From the NCBI RefSeq assembly GCF_938045535.1, contig NZ_CALIMQ010000245.1, positions 1 to 28,026 on the forward strand: a DNA stretch of 28,026 nucleotides, in the 5' to 3' direction. The translations under genes and the position numbers were made by a program. Positions 1 through 8,105 of the stretch are shown here, in pieces. The stretch is from an uncultured Campylobacter sp. Its GTDB lineage: Bacteria; Campylobacterota; Campylobacteria; Campylobacterales; Campylobacteraceae. The notes under the pieces are model-generated. The model saw only the letters and a program-made list of their open reading frames with translations. It made no database searches and was not told where the DNA came from. How positions within the stretch are numbered: position 1 is the stretch's first letter; every line of letters starts with the position of its first letter.

Positions 1-223
1 CATTAATTACAAAGTAAAACACGCGAAAGAATTCCTTAGTGGCGGCAAACACGTCAAGCTTCGCGTATTTTTAAAAGGGCGCGAGATGTCAAGCCCGGAA
101 ATCGGCGTAAATTTGCTCAATAAAATTTGGGACGAATTTTTCGCAGAAGTTGCCGATCGCGATAAGGCGCCCGCGCTAGAAGGTCGCTACGTAAATATGC
201 TGATCACGCCGAAAAAGGCGTAG
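1..223 (+). CDS. infC: Translation initiation factor IF-3, C-terminal part (5' end outside window)
   Basis: Open from the first base; codons begin at base 2 and the stop is TAG at 221-223, giving the last 73 residues. IF-3 binds the 30S subunit, blocks early joining of 50S and checks initiator tRNA and start codon. The visible part is the C-terminal 30S-binding domain, with the family strings HVKLRVFLKGREM, LLNKIW, ADRDKAP and EGRYVNMLITP close to the usual end of the protein. The order infC-rpmI-rplT is widely conserved in bacteria, which supports the call. The start codon lies upstream of the window. Confidence 0.96.
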   Translation, partial: INYKVKHAKEFLSGGKHVKLRVFLKGREMSSPEIGVNLLNKIWDEFFAEVADRDKAPALEGRYVNMLITPKKA

Positions 224-238
224 CGTAAATTTAGCGGT

Positions 239-275
239 ATTTTGCGCCGCGTGCGGCAAAATTTTAAAATTCACG
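239..275 (+). terminator. Probable terminator after infC
   Basis: An imperfect inverted repeat (ATTTTGC at 239 pairing with GCAAAAT near 262, with a GC-rich centre CCGC/GCGG) is followed by an AT-rich run. It lies just past the infC stop. The rest of 276-539 has no open frame I believe in; it is AT-rich leader DNA for rpmI, with a second small GC-rich hairpin near 288-299. Confidence 0.45.
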
Positions 276-500
276 CGCTGTTTTTTTCGCTGTGCAGCGG
301 AGAAAATTTAAACTAAATAGCGTAGTTTTAAAATTTAATGCGGGCTAAGTTTATCTCTAAATTTAGCCCTTTAATTTGTATAAAATTTTTCAAATTAAGC
401 GAAACCGAATCTTAATCGAGCGGCAAAATTTAACTTTAAATTTATCTTGCGTTAATTTAAGCTCTAAAATTCCTTAAATTCAAATTTTTCAAAGAAACTT

Positions 501-506
501 TATTAT
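501..506 (+). promoter_or_regulatory. Candidate -10 box upstream of rpmI
   Basis: TATTAT, overlapping TATATA, lies about 35 bases before the rpmI start in a long AT-rich stretch. Campylobacter promoters rely mainly on a TATAAT-like -10 with AT-rich upstream DNA and little -35 consensus, which fits. The AT-rich background makes a chance match likely. Confidence 0.3.
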
Positions 507-539
507 ATACTTCCTATTCACTTTAAAAAAAGGACGACC

Positions 540-731
540 ATGCCAAAGATGAAAAGCGTGCGCGGCGCCGTCAAGCGTTTTAAAGCGGGCAAAAACAAGA
601 TCAAAAGAGGCTCGGCATTTCGCAGCCACATTTTGACGAAGATGTCTCAAAAACGCAAGAGGAATTTGCGCGAGGCCCAATACGTCGATTCTACGAACGT
701 ATCTGCGGTTAAAAAAATGCTTTGCAAATAG
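540..731 (+). CDS. rpmI: 50S ribosomal protein bL35
   Basis: A 63-residue, highly basic protein beginning MPKMKSVRGAVKRFK, the standard opening of bL35. It then has the family's KRGSAFRSHILTKMSQKRKRNLR core. It is a structural protein of the large ribosomal subunit. An AAAGGA ribosome site lies upstream of the ATG. Length is normal for the family. It is followed after 97 bases by rplT; the two are normally cotranscribed. Confidence 0.97.
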   Translation: MPKMKSVRGAVKRFKAGKNKIKRGSAFRSHILTKMSQKRKRNLREAQYVDSTNVSAVKKMLCK

Positions 732-828
732 TGCGAAGTTAGTTTTTGACGAAAGTCATTCAAACTCCCCTAAATTTATGGATTTTAGGGCAAGATCCCC
801 AAGGGACGCCGATTAAGAAAGGATTAAT

Positions 829-1185
829 ATGGCAAGAGTAAAAACGGGCATCGTTAGACGCCGCCGTCACAACAAGGTGCTAAAGCTTGCGCGCGGATTT
901 TATAGCGCAAGACGCAAACATTTCAGAAAGGCCAAAGAGCAGCTAGAAAGAAGCCTCGTTTACGCCTTCCGTGACAGACGCGCGAAAAAACGCGATTTCC
1001 GCAGACTTTGGATAGTGCGCATCAATGCAGCTTGCAGGCTAAACGACATCAGCTATTCTAAATTTATAAACGGACTGAAAAAAGCGGGCATCGAGCTTGA
1101 TAGAAAAATTTTAGCAAATATGGCTATGAACGACCCCGAAGCTTTCGCAACCGTCGCAAAGAAGGCAAAAGCGGCATTAAAATAA
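829..1185 (+). CDS. rplT: 50S ribosomal protein bL20
   Basis: A 118-residue basic protein with the bL20 opening MARVKTGIVRRRRHNKVLKLARGF and the later RRLWIVRINAACR motif. bL20 binds 23S rRNA early and is needed for 50S assembly. In many bacteria it represses its own operon through an mRNA structure; I do not see a clear leader mimic of the rRNA site here. AAAGGA lies seven bases before the ATG. A strong terminator follows directly, so the rpmI-rplT unit ends here. Confidence 0.97.
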   Translation: MARVKTGIVRRRRHNKVLKLARGFYSARRKHFRKAKEQLERSLVYAFRDRRAKKRDFRRLWIVRINAACRLNDISYSKFINGLKKAGIELDRKILANMAMNDPEAFATVAKKAKAALK

Positions 1186-1190
1186 GCTTT

Positions 1191-1223
1191 AAAATTTAGC
1201 CGTCTTAAGACGGCTAAATTTTT
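1191..1223 (+). terminator. Rho-independent terminator of rpmI-rplT
   Basis: A perfect inverted repeat of two 13-base arms (AAATTTAGCCGTC / GACGGCTAAATTT) around TTAA spans 1192-1221. It runs into a T-rich tail a few bases after the rplT stop. It is symmetric but only the plus-strand operon ends here. Confidence 0.88.
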
Positions 1224-1313
1224 AAATTTCGACAAAGTTTTTAATTTTAAAAGCGCGTCCGCAAATTTGTCGAAATTTAAGAATTTGGGTAATTTTATTT
1301 GAGGCGGTGCAGA

Positions 1314-3275
1314 ATGCTAAAGTCTTTGAAAAAAATCGTATCTCTTGCGCTTGTCGGTGCAGCAGGGTTCGGCTATGCGAGCGAGCAGAATTCCTGGAGC
1401 TATGCAAACGCGCAAAAATCACCTTCCAACAACACTTCCCGTTCCGATGTAATGAGCGCTGCGGATAGCTTGGGCGCGAAATTAAGCAGGCGCGACGCGG
1501 CTAGCGATAGCTCCGCGAGCGACGAGTATGAAAACTCATTTCGTATCAAGCTCGAGTATGCAAGGGGCTTTGCCAAAAAGGGCTCATATTCGGGTAGGCT
1601 TAATAATCAGCGCGTTATGATGCCTGCGTTTCGCTGGACGGGCAATAGCGGCGTAAATGCCGAGTTTTGGAACGGCATTACCAATATAGGCGGCGCGCTG
1701 GTTCCTTATGTGGCTTTCGGCTCTTACGAGGCGGCGATACCGGGCGATCAAACCACGCAATATCTGGTCAGAAGAGACGAAGACGCAGTCCAGATGAAGC
1801 GAAATATCGCGGAGGGCATATCAAATTTAGGCTATACCTATACTAAAAATTCTACTAGAAATCTAAATTTAGTCTATGCCGATATTGATAATTTCGTAAA
1901 TTTTTACGGCAGAGAAAATATCGCAGGATACTTCATCGACGAGGTCAATACCGAAAACAATCCCGCAACTATTGCCTATATGGCTAATATCTACAATTAT
2001 ATCAAGACTAAATACCCGGGAATGCTCGTTTTGGCAAACAACGGCTGGGGCGTGCGCGACGCCATAGCTCCCTATGCGGACGTTTGGATGCTGCAAGAGG
2101 TGAGCGCGGACGACTACATAAACCACTATCGTCCTAGAACCTCTGAGTTTGAAAAAGACCCCGCAAATTCCTCTAAAATTTTGCATGTCATATACAACGC
2201 AAGACCAGATCAATACGACGAGATTATAAGGCTATCTCGCGAGCGTAACGCGGCAAATCTATTCATCACCTCCGATACGAATGCCTATCCTAGCGGATAT
2301 GACGATCTGCCTACCTATTTTGAAGCACTGATGCTGGCGATCAATAACTTCACGCCTAAAAACGGCAACCTGTTTTCGCAGGTCGCAAGAGGCGGCAACC
2401 GCATAGGCATCGAGATGCCGCGCTCGAAGGTCGATCTGGATCTTACCAAGCTTGCAAGAAATTCTGCTTATAAAAATTTAACCGACACCGACGGGCAGGA
2501 GTTTAACGTAAACGTAAGCGCGATCGGAAACTACGGCGGAGATTACAAAGACCGCTCGGGCGGCGTCAAATACGATCACAAGAGCGACGGAATTTTACTC
2601 GGAGCCTCCAAGAGAGTGGATGATCTTACGCTGGGCGTGATCTTTGGGTATCAAAAATCTGACGCTTGGTATGAGGGTAAATTCGACGGTGTCAAAGAAA
2701 ACATCAAATCCTACGAGCTCGGTCTGGCGGGCAGATATGACTTTAACGAAAACGTGGATCTGGCGGTAAATTTAACATATTCGACAAACGATCATAAATT
2801 TGAAACCAACAACGGATTCGGCGCTATCCACGGCGCGAAATACAAATCGCAAATTTGGGATTTCAGCACGAGAGCAGGATATAAATTTTTATTTGAAAAC
2901 GGCTATATTAAGCCATATTTAGGGCTTGGAGCGATTAGGGTGAACGAGGATGCGATCTCTAGGCTTAAATTTGGCTCCGCTTCAAAAACCGCGCCGAACG
3001 GCACCGCGGGAATTTACGCGATCAAGGCTTTTGGTGATCTGCAGATATTCGCAAATGCGGAGTACGAGCATCGATTTAGCGGCGATTCGTATCATGCTAG
3101 CAGAAAGTATTCGGACAGGTACGACGTCGAGGGGCTTGATTATTCTAGCGGCGTGTTTAACGGCGCGATCGGACTGAAATATAAGATTTTTCAAAGCATC
3201 GGACTCAGCGCATCGTATGAGCTAAGCGAGAGCAAAAACAGCCTGGCAAGAGCCGCTTTCGACGTGGAATTCTGA
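1314..3275 (+). CDS. Autotransporter with spherulin-4-like (TIM-barrel) passenger
   Basis: A 653-residue protein. Residues 1 to about 22 are a Sec signal peptide (MLKSLKKIVSLALVGAAGFGYA). A Ser/Ala-rich linker leads to a domain at about 75-380 that matches my knowledge of spherulin-4 (related to the TM1410/GH114 endo-polygalactosaminidase group). It has a VPYVAFGSYEA strand, GYTYT, an ADIDNFVNFY segment and GYFIDEV, in which D209 and E210 are the likely acidic catalytic positions. Residues about 395-653 form a 12-strand autotransporter beta-barrel with alternating aromatic strands and a terminal Phe (DVEF). A TTG start at 1299 keeps the frame open, but ATG 1314 follows a GAGG site and starts a proper signal peptide. 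The barrel should display a polysaccharide-binding or hydrolysing domain on the cell surface. The substrate is unknown. A hairpin follows; neighbours give no hint of function. Confidence 0.8.
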   Translation: MLKSLKKIVSLALVGAAGFGYASEQNSWSYANAQKSPSNNTSRSDVMSAADSLGAKLSRRDAASDSSASDEYENSFRIKLEYARGFAKKGSYSGRLNNQRVMMPAFRWTGNSGVNAEFWNGITNIGGALVPYVAFGSYEAAIPGDQTTQYLVRRDEDAVQMKRNIAEGISNLGYTYTKNSTRNLNLVYADIDNFVNFYGRENIAGYFIDEVNTENNPATIAYMANIYNYIKTKYPGMLVLANNGWGVRDAIAPYADVWMLQEVSADDYINHYRPRTSEFEKDPANSSKILHVIYNARPDQYDEIIRLSRERNAANLFITSDTNAYPSGYDDLPTYFEALMLAINNFTPKNGNLFSQVARGGNRIGIEMPRSKVDLDLTKLARNSAYKNLTDTDGQEFNVNVSAIGNYGGDYKDRSGGVKYDHKSDGILLGASKRVDDLTLGVIFGYQKSDAWYEGKFDGVKENIKSYELGLAGRYDFNENVDLAVNLTYSTNDHKFETNNGFGAIHGAKYKSQIWDFSTRAGYKFLFENGYIKPYLGLGAIRVNEDAISRLKFGSASKTAPNGTAGIYAIKAFGDLQIFANAEYEHRFSGDSYHASRKYSDRYDVEGLDYSSGVFNGAIGLKYKIFQSIGLSASYELSESKNSLARAAFDVEF

Positions 3276-3333
3276 TTTTAATCGGACTCAGCCCAAGATA
3301 GGCAGCTTGAAGCACGATTGTAAATTCCTCTTT

Positions 3334-3374
3334 GCCGCAAAGCGAAAATTTTATAAAATTTGCGGCTAAATTTT
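3334..3374 (+). terminator. Probable terminator of the autotransporter gene
   Basis: GCCGCAAA (3334-3341) pairs with TTTGCGGC (3359-3366) around an AT-rich, itself palindromic centre, and TAAATTTT follows. It is about 60 bases after the stop codon. Confidence 0.55.
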
Positions 3375-3715
3375 ACCTGGGCTTTGCTGCGAAATTTTAA
3401 AATTTCGACCGTGGATTTTGCTTGCATATTTTCTCGCTTTTAAATTTCATACACTATCGCTTTTTATGCTACTTTCAATATAAAAATAGTGTGGAATTTT
3501 GCTGTAGAATTTTGCACGTGTCTTTTAACGGTATTAAATTTTAAAATAGTGCTGCTTTAAATTCCGTGATTATGAAATTTTAAAATTTTAATCTGGTTCG
3601 ATAAAGAGATTTTGCTAGGCGGCGGGATTATAAAAATTCTAAAGTAATGGTCCGCGTGGAATTAAAAGGTCAATCCGGATTAATTAAAATCGCTAAGGCT
3701 AAGACGATGAGGTAG
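3375..3715. other. AT-rich intergenic stretch without a gene
   Basis: I see no credible reading frame on either strand. The stretch holds several copies of palindromic words such as AAATTTTAAAATTT (near 3391, 3536 and 3576) and a short direct repeat GAATTTTGC near 3495-3515. It separates two converging genes, so neither needs a promoter here. Confidence 0.6.
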
Positions 3716-3741
3716 AATTTTGCGGATCGCTCCGCAAAATT
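3716..3741 (-). terminator. Terminator for the minus-strand DsbC-like gene
   Basis: An 11-base perfect stem, AATTTTGCGGA / TCCGCAAAATT with loop TCGC, sits ten bases past the stop codon of the minus-strand gene. The T-run on the minus strand is poor, so efficiency is uncertain. Confidence 0.6.
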
Positions 3742-3750
3742 TAAGAAAGA

Positions 3751-4464
3751 TTATTTTAGCTTGTCTAGTTCGATGATGTAAGGCACCGAGTTTACCCCCG
3801 CACCGAAGTATTTGGCAGCTAGGGCTTTTGCAGCATTTAGCTCGGCAGCGCTTACGTCTTTGGCGCCTGCTTTGTTATCTTCAGCGTAATATTTTTTAAA
3901 AACCGCTATCTTTTGCTCGTCGGTTTTAGCATTTTTGATCTCTTTGTAGATGAGCGCGGATTTTGCGTGGCCGTCATCGCCGTGAACGGAGGTCATGACG
4001 ATATCGACATTGTTATTTTTTAGCGTTTCTTCAATCCTTGCCATCTCTTTGCGGCAGAATGGACACAAGGCGTCCGTCAGCATCAAAATCGTAGGCTTTT
4101 TAGGATCGTTTCCTAGCTTGATGATATTGTCTTTACTCTCCGCTTTGAAGACCTTACTTAGCTGTCCTGCGATGCGGTCTTGTTTGATCTGCTCCTTATA
4201 GACTACGCGTTTTTTAGGATCGATGATATCGGTAAAGATCAGATCGCCTTGGGTGAAGATGATCTCCTCTTGCGACATATTGCCTTGAGAAATCTTTAAA
4301 ACGACCGCTTCAACGCCCTTTGGCTCGCTAAGTGGGATGCGCTCGGCGACCTTTATTTCGATGCCTTGTGGCGCGCCGCCGTAGATGGATAGAATTTCGC
4401 TGTCGCTTAGAGCCGCGTTTAGGCTCGCTGCGAGCGCAACTGAAGTTAAAATAGCTTTTTTCAT
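3751..4464 (-). CDS. Periplasmic DsbC/DsbG-like thiol:disulfide protein
   Basis: A 237-residue protein with a signal peptide at residues 1-19 (MKKAILTSVALAASLNA). An N-terminal region at about 20-110 resembles the DsbC dimerisation part. A thioredoxin fold follows, with CPFC at 134-137 and the cis-proline SVPYII near the C terminus. Such proteins rearrange or reduce disulfides in periplasmic proteins. The frame extends 13 codons further upstream, but ATG 4464 has AAGGAAA just before it and starts the signal peptide, so I use it. It is 51 bases downstream of selB on the same strand and may be cotranscribed. As I recall, C. jejuni has a similar gene (Cj1380) next to selB. Whether it acts on the selenium or formate pathway is not shown. 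Confidence 0.82.
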   Translation of the reverse strand: MKKAILTSVALAASLNAALSDSEILSIYGGAPQGIEIKVAERIPLSEPKGVEAVVLKISQGNMSQEEIIFTQGDLIFTDIIDPKKRVVYKEQIKQDRIAGQLSKVFKAESKDNIIKLGNDPKKPTILMLTDALCPFCRKEMARIEETLKNNNVDIVMTSVHGDDGHAKSALIYKEIKNAKTDEQKIAVFKKYYAEDNKAGAKDVSAAELNAAKALAAKYFGAGVNSVPYIIELDKLK

Positions 4465-4515
4465 TTTTTTCCTTTGCAAAAAATTCCGCGCATTGTAGTG
4501 CAAAATTTTAAATTT

Positions 4516-6336
4516 TTACTTTTTCAAATAGCGCTTATTGTCGATCGTCACGATATTTCCCATCTTATCGAGGTATTCGAGGTAGCAGATTACGAATTTT
4601 CTGCTAAGCCCAAGCTCCTCTTTGGCGTTTGTGACGTTTACGAAGCCCTCTTTTTCGATGATTGCGTAGAGGCGTTTGATCGCTAGGGCTAAATTTTCGG
4701 CCTCGACGAAGAGATTGTGCGCGAGACGGACGACCTTTTTGGCGTATGTTAGCTTTTTTAGCGCGTCATCGCCGCTTTCGCGGTCGATCTCTAGCTCGTC
4801 GTAAATGTTATACGGCGCAAGCGGCGCGATACCGCCCTTTTTGATGAGATCAAAAATTTTACTTTCCAGGCTCTGTTTGAGCGCGTCAAAATCCACCCCG
4901 GATTTTACGTAAACTCCGCCCTTTTTGGAGATGATGCCGCCTCGCTCAAGCTCGCTAAGCGCGCGCGCAGCAAGATCTTCGCTGGCCCACGAGAGCTTTA
5001 GGGCGATCGAAGCGGGCGAAAAGATCGCGTAGTCGTTTTTTGAGACGATAAATTTTATGAGGCTTTTCACGTCCTCGATCGCGCTTAGATCGTAAACGCA
5101 TAAATTTGCCTCGTCAAAATACGTCCCTTCTAAGCCGCGCGCGATCTTTACCGCTTCGTCGTACTCCATCCCGAAGCGCTGATACGCCGAAAATAGCCCG
5201 AATCCATGCTTGTGAAAGAGGCTTAAAATTTTAAACGCTTCGGTGAAATTTCGCTTCAAAAGCGCGGTGAGAAGCACGGCTTTGCTCTGCTTTTTTAGCG
5301 GCTCGACTACGGCGTTTAGCACGCGTCCGCCGCCGATTACGCGCGAGTTTGACAAGCAGACGAATGGCTCGCCGAATTTCAAAAACATCGTTTTGTCAAA
5401 TTTAAAGCTTACGAGCTTCTCGCCGCCTTCAAGTTCTTTTAAAATGAGCGCTTTTGCCGCGCTTTGCTTGCTTCCGACGCAAAACAGCACGTCTTGGTTG
5501 TGTGAAATTTCGCCGCTAAAGGTGCAGTCGGCTTCATTAAAGCCGCGAAAAAAGCCTTTTTTGGTTAAAATTTGCCCCTTTTGCAGCTCGCTCGTTTTGG
5601 CATCTAAACTTAGCGCGACGCGGTTTGGAGCCTGCGCTAGCGGCGTATCCTCGTCGTGGATCTGCACGCTTTTGACGTTAAAAATTTTACCCAGATCGCA
5701 GTTATAAAGCTTTTCGCCCTTTGAAATCGCGCCGTTAATGAGGCTGCCCGTTACGATGGTGCCGAGCCCCTTGAGCGAAAAGACGCGGTCGATGTAGTAG
5801 TGCACCACGCCGCCTCCTTGGCGCTGCGCGGGCTTGATATTAAAGAGATAATTTTTCAGCTCGGCGATGCTTGCGGGATCTTTTATGCTGATAAAAAAGG
5901 TGTTTAAAATTTGCAAATCCTTAAATTTACCGATGTATTCCTTGCACTGCGCCGCAACCTCCGCCTTGCGCGCGTCGTCGGTTAGATCGCACTTGCTGAT
6001 ACACAGGATCACGCTTTTTACCCCAAGCAGCGATAAAATTTGAATATGCTCTTTACTTTGCGGCATCAGCCCGTCGTCTGCGGCGACTACTAGCATCGCA
6101 GCGTCGAAGGCATACGCGCCGCTAATCATCGTCTTTACTAGATTTTCGTGTCCCGGCACGTCGATGAAAGCGACGTTGGTATCCCCCGAGCGCAGATGCG
6201 AAAAACTAAGATCGATCGTGATGCCACGTTCTTTTTCGCTCGGCATCCTATCACCCTCAAAGCCGTTTAGCGCCTTGATTAACGCGGTCTTTCCGTGATC
6301 GATATGGCCTGCGGTGCCGATGATTACGCTATTCAT
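4516..6336 (-). CDS. selB: Selenocysteine-specific elongation factor SelB
   Basis: A 606-residue GTPase that carries Sec-tRNA to the ribosome at a UGA codon marked by a SECIS hairpin. Residues 1 to about 180 hold the G domain: GHIDHGKT (P-loop, about 10-17), ERGITIDLSF (switch I), DVPGHE (G3) and SKCDL (G4). EF-Tu-like barrel domains follow (GLGTIVTGSLINGAISKG). The C-terminal third is winged-helix modules (EELGLSRKFVICYLEYLDKMG) that bind SECIS RNA. Length is near the usual 610-640. Its ATG overlaps the end of selA by 8 bases with GGAGAA before it, so the two are translationally coupled. The Sec-containing FdhA encoded 5 kb away is the likely client. Confidence 0.96.
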   Translation of the reverse strand: MNSVIIGTAGHIDHGKTALIKALNGFEGDRMPSEKERGITIDLSFSHLRSGDTNVAFIDVPGHENLVKTMISGAYAFDAAMLVVAADDGLMPQSKEHIQILSLLGVKSVILCISKCDLTDDARKAEVAAQCKEYIGKFKDLQILNTFFISIKDPASIAELKNYLFNIKPAQRQGGGVVHYYIDRVFSLKGLGTIVTGSLINGAISKGEKLYNCDLGKIFNVKSVQIHDEDTPLAQAPNRVALSLDAKTSELQKGQILTKKGFFRGFNEADCTFSGEISHNQDVLFCVGSKQSAAKALILKELEGGEKLVSFKFDKTMFLKFGEPFVCLSNSRVIGGGRVLNAVVEPLKKQSKAVLLTALLKRNFTEAFKILSLFHKHGFGLFSAYQRFGMEYDEAVKIARGLEGTYFDEANLCVYDLSAIEDVKSLIKFIVSKNDYAIFSPASIALKLSWASEDLAARALSELERGGIISKKGGVYVKSGVDFDALKQSLESKIFDLIKKGGIAPLAPYNIYDELEIDRESGDDALKKLTYAKKVVRLAHNLFVEAENLALAIKRLYAIIEKEGFVNVTNAKEELGLSRKFVICYLEYLDKMGNIVTIDNKRYLKK

Positions 6337-7939
6337 AAATTTCTCCGATCTTTTTTATTAAATCTTGCAAGTCGCTTTTTAAAACCGATCTGAAATCGAG
6401 CAAAAATTTATCATCCTCGATCCGCCCGATTATGCCAGCAGCGCGAAATTTTGCCTGCGTGCTTTGCGGGTCTGCGCCATCTAAGATCGCAAGCGCGACG
6501 CTAGGGTAGGATGCGCTCGGCATCGTGCCGCCGCCTACGAAGGTGGTAGTAGGCACGATCTGCGATTTTACGCTGATGCGAGATTGAACTAGCTCCGCTC
6601 GCTCACGCAGCTCGTCCAGGCTCAGATGGATCTGATCTATCGTCGTGATGAGGTGAAATTCTTTATTTATATACGCTTTGATCGTCTCGGCAAGCAGGCT
6701 TAGCGTGATCTTATCCACGCGCAGCATTCGCAGTAGCTGGTTTTTTCGCAGGCGCGCGATGAGCTGCCGATCTCCTAGGATGATGCCGCACTGCACGGAG
6801 CCGAAAAGCTTGTCGCCGCTAAAGCTAAGCAGCCGCACGCCGCTTTTTAAAAGCTCAAAAATAGATGGCTCACTTTTGCCTAGCCCAAATCCCAGCTCGC
6901 TCGCGTAGCCGCTTCCAAGATCGTAATAATCGATGATCTCGTTAAAATTGTCCTCTTTTTTCATGCTAAATTTTGCAGGAGCAATTTTAGAAGCTTGAGC
7001 GAAAATTCCGTTCTCGCCGTCTTCATGAAAGCACTCGCTCTTTTCGGACGGCTCGCCGCTATTTAAATTTAGAGCATTCGCAGAACTATCTGCCAAGCTT
7101 AAATCATTCGCCACGGAATTTAAAATTTCGCCCGTCGCATCCGAAGAGCCGCCGCAAAGATCCGCTAAATTTTTAAAGCTTGCCGCTCTGAGCGCTAAAA
7201 ATTCCTCTTTTTTGCGCGTCGCTTTTCGTGCCAAGGCCGCAATTTCCGCAGCGCTTACGCTCGAGCTGAAGCCTGAAATTTTAAAATTTGAGCGGTGCAC
7301 CTTCATCAAGATCGCCGTGTTTTCATTGATCGCTTCCTCGTAATCGTCTAGCTTGGTTTTGTTCGTAGTACCGATCTCCACAAGCTTTGCGCCAGAGTTT
7401 GCCATCACTTCGCTTACCCGAAAGCTCCCGCCGATCTCGACTAGCTCGCCGCGGCTTACCACGACTTCGCGTCTGCGCGCGAAAGTATTTAGCACCAAAA
7501 ATACCGCCGCAGCGTTGTTATTGACCACGAGCGCGTCCTGCGCGCCGAAGAGCTCGCTGCACAAAAGCGCTATGTAATCGTATCTGTTGCCGCGCGCGCC
7601 CTCGGATAGGTCGTATTCTAAATTTGAATATGAGGTGATGATCTTTTGCGCGCGGGCTAAAATTTCGGCGCTGATGACGCTGCGGCCGAGGTTTGTGTGT
7701 AGCACGACGCCGGTTGCGTTAATGAGCGGTTTGAGGCTTAAGCTTTGAAATTTTTCGTAGCGCGATTTGATGCGTGCGATGATCTCGCTTTCGCTTGCGA
7801 GCTCGCCTCCTTGCAGCACCTTCCTGCGTGCTTCTTCGATGAGCTCTTGCGCGATTTTGATGATTTGCGGGCGGAGGCAGTTTTGAAACTCCTGCGCATT
7901 TGCGATTTTGTCGATTTTGGGTAGTTTGATTCGTTGCAT
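6329..7939 (-). CDS. selA: L-seryl-tRNA(Sec) selenium transferase SelA, with internal low-complexity insertion
   Basis: A PLP enzyme that turns Ser-tRNA(Sec) into Sec-tRNA(Sec) using selenophosphate. Visible motifs are LINATGVVLHTNLGRS, a VNNNAAAVFL segment, EIGGSFRVSEVM, the DYYDLGSGY strand and SFSGDKLFGSVQCGIILG with the PLP lysine at K377. The protein is 536 residues, against 463 in E. coli, where the equivalent lysine is residue 295. The excess of about 80 residues lies at roughly 245-325, between SAAEIAALARKA and DYYDLGSGY. It is Ser, Asn, Ala and Glu rich with no motif I know, and it adds nothing to the catalytic core. The start ATG lacks a strong ribosome site. The gene is divergent from the ferredoxin gene at 8106. 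Confidence 0.95.
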   Translation of the reverse strand: MQRIKLPKIDKIANAQEFQNCLRPQIIKIAQELIEEARRKVLQGGELASESEIIARIKSRYEKFQSLSLKPLINATGVVLHTNLGRSVISAEILARAQKIITSYSNLEYDLSEGARGNRYDYIALLCSELFGAQDALVVNNNAAAVFLVLNTFARRREVVVSRGELVEIGGSFRVSEVMANSGAKLVEIGTTNKTKLDDYEEAINENTAILMKVHRSNFKISGFSSSVSAAEIAALARKATRKKEEFLALRAASFKNLADLCGGSSDATGEILNSVANDLSLADSSANALNLNSGEPSEKSECFHEDGENGIFAQASKIAPAKFSMKKEDNFNEIIDYYDLGSGYASELGFGLGKSEPSIFELLKSGVRLLSFSGDKLFGSVQCGIILGDRQLIARLRKNQLLRMLRVDKITLSLLAETIKAYINKEFHLITTIDQIHLSLDELRERAELVQSRISVKSQIVPTTTFVGGGTMPSASYPSVALAILDGADPQSTQAKFRAAGIIGRIEDDKFLLDFRSVLKSDLQDLIKKIGEIYE

Positions 7940-8105
7940 TGCGACCCCGATGCCTTAAAATTTAGGCGATTTTATCATTTAAAGCTTTGATTTTGCTTTA
8001 TCTATAAAATTATTAATTTAAATTCGATTTACTTTAAGTGCAGAATTTAAAAGCTGTTTAGAAAATAAGAGTAAAACCCGCCTAATTATCAATTTAGGAT
8101 ATATT
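7940..8105. promoter_or_regulatory. Divergent promoter region between selA and the formate block
   Basis: This 166-base AT-rich gap must hold start signals for both directions. On the plus strand, TATAAAAT near 8002 and an AGGATATATT site directly before the ATG at 8106 are visible. I see no clear operator. Confidence 0.45.

Noticed and set aside
1299..1313. TTG start for the autotransporter, five codons upstream of ATG 1314
   Set aside because: It would put MRRCR before a clean signal peptide; the ATG at 1314 has a GAGG site before it.
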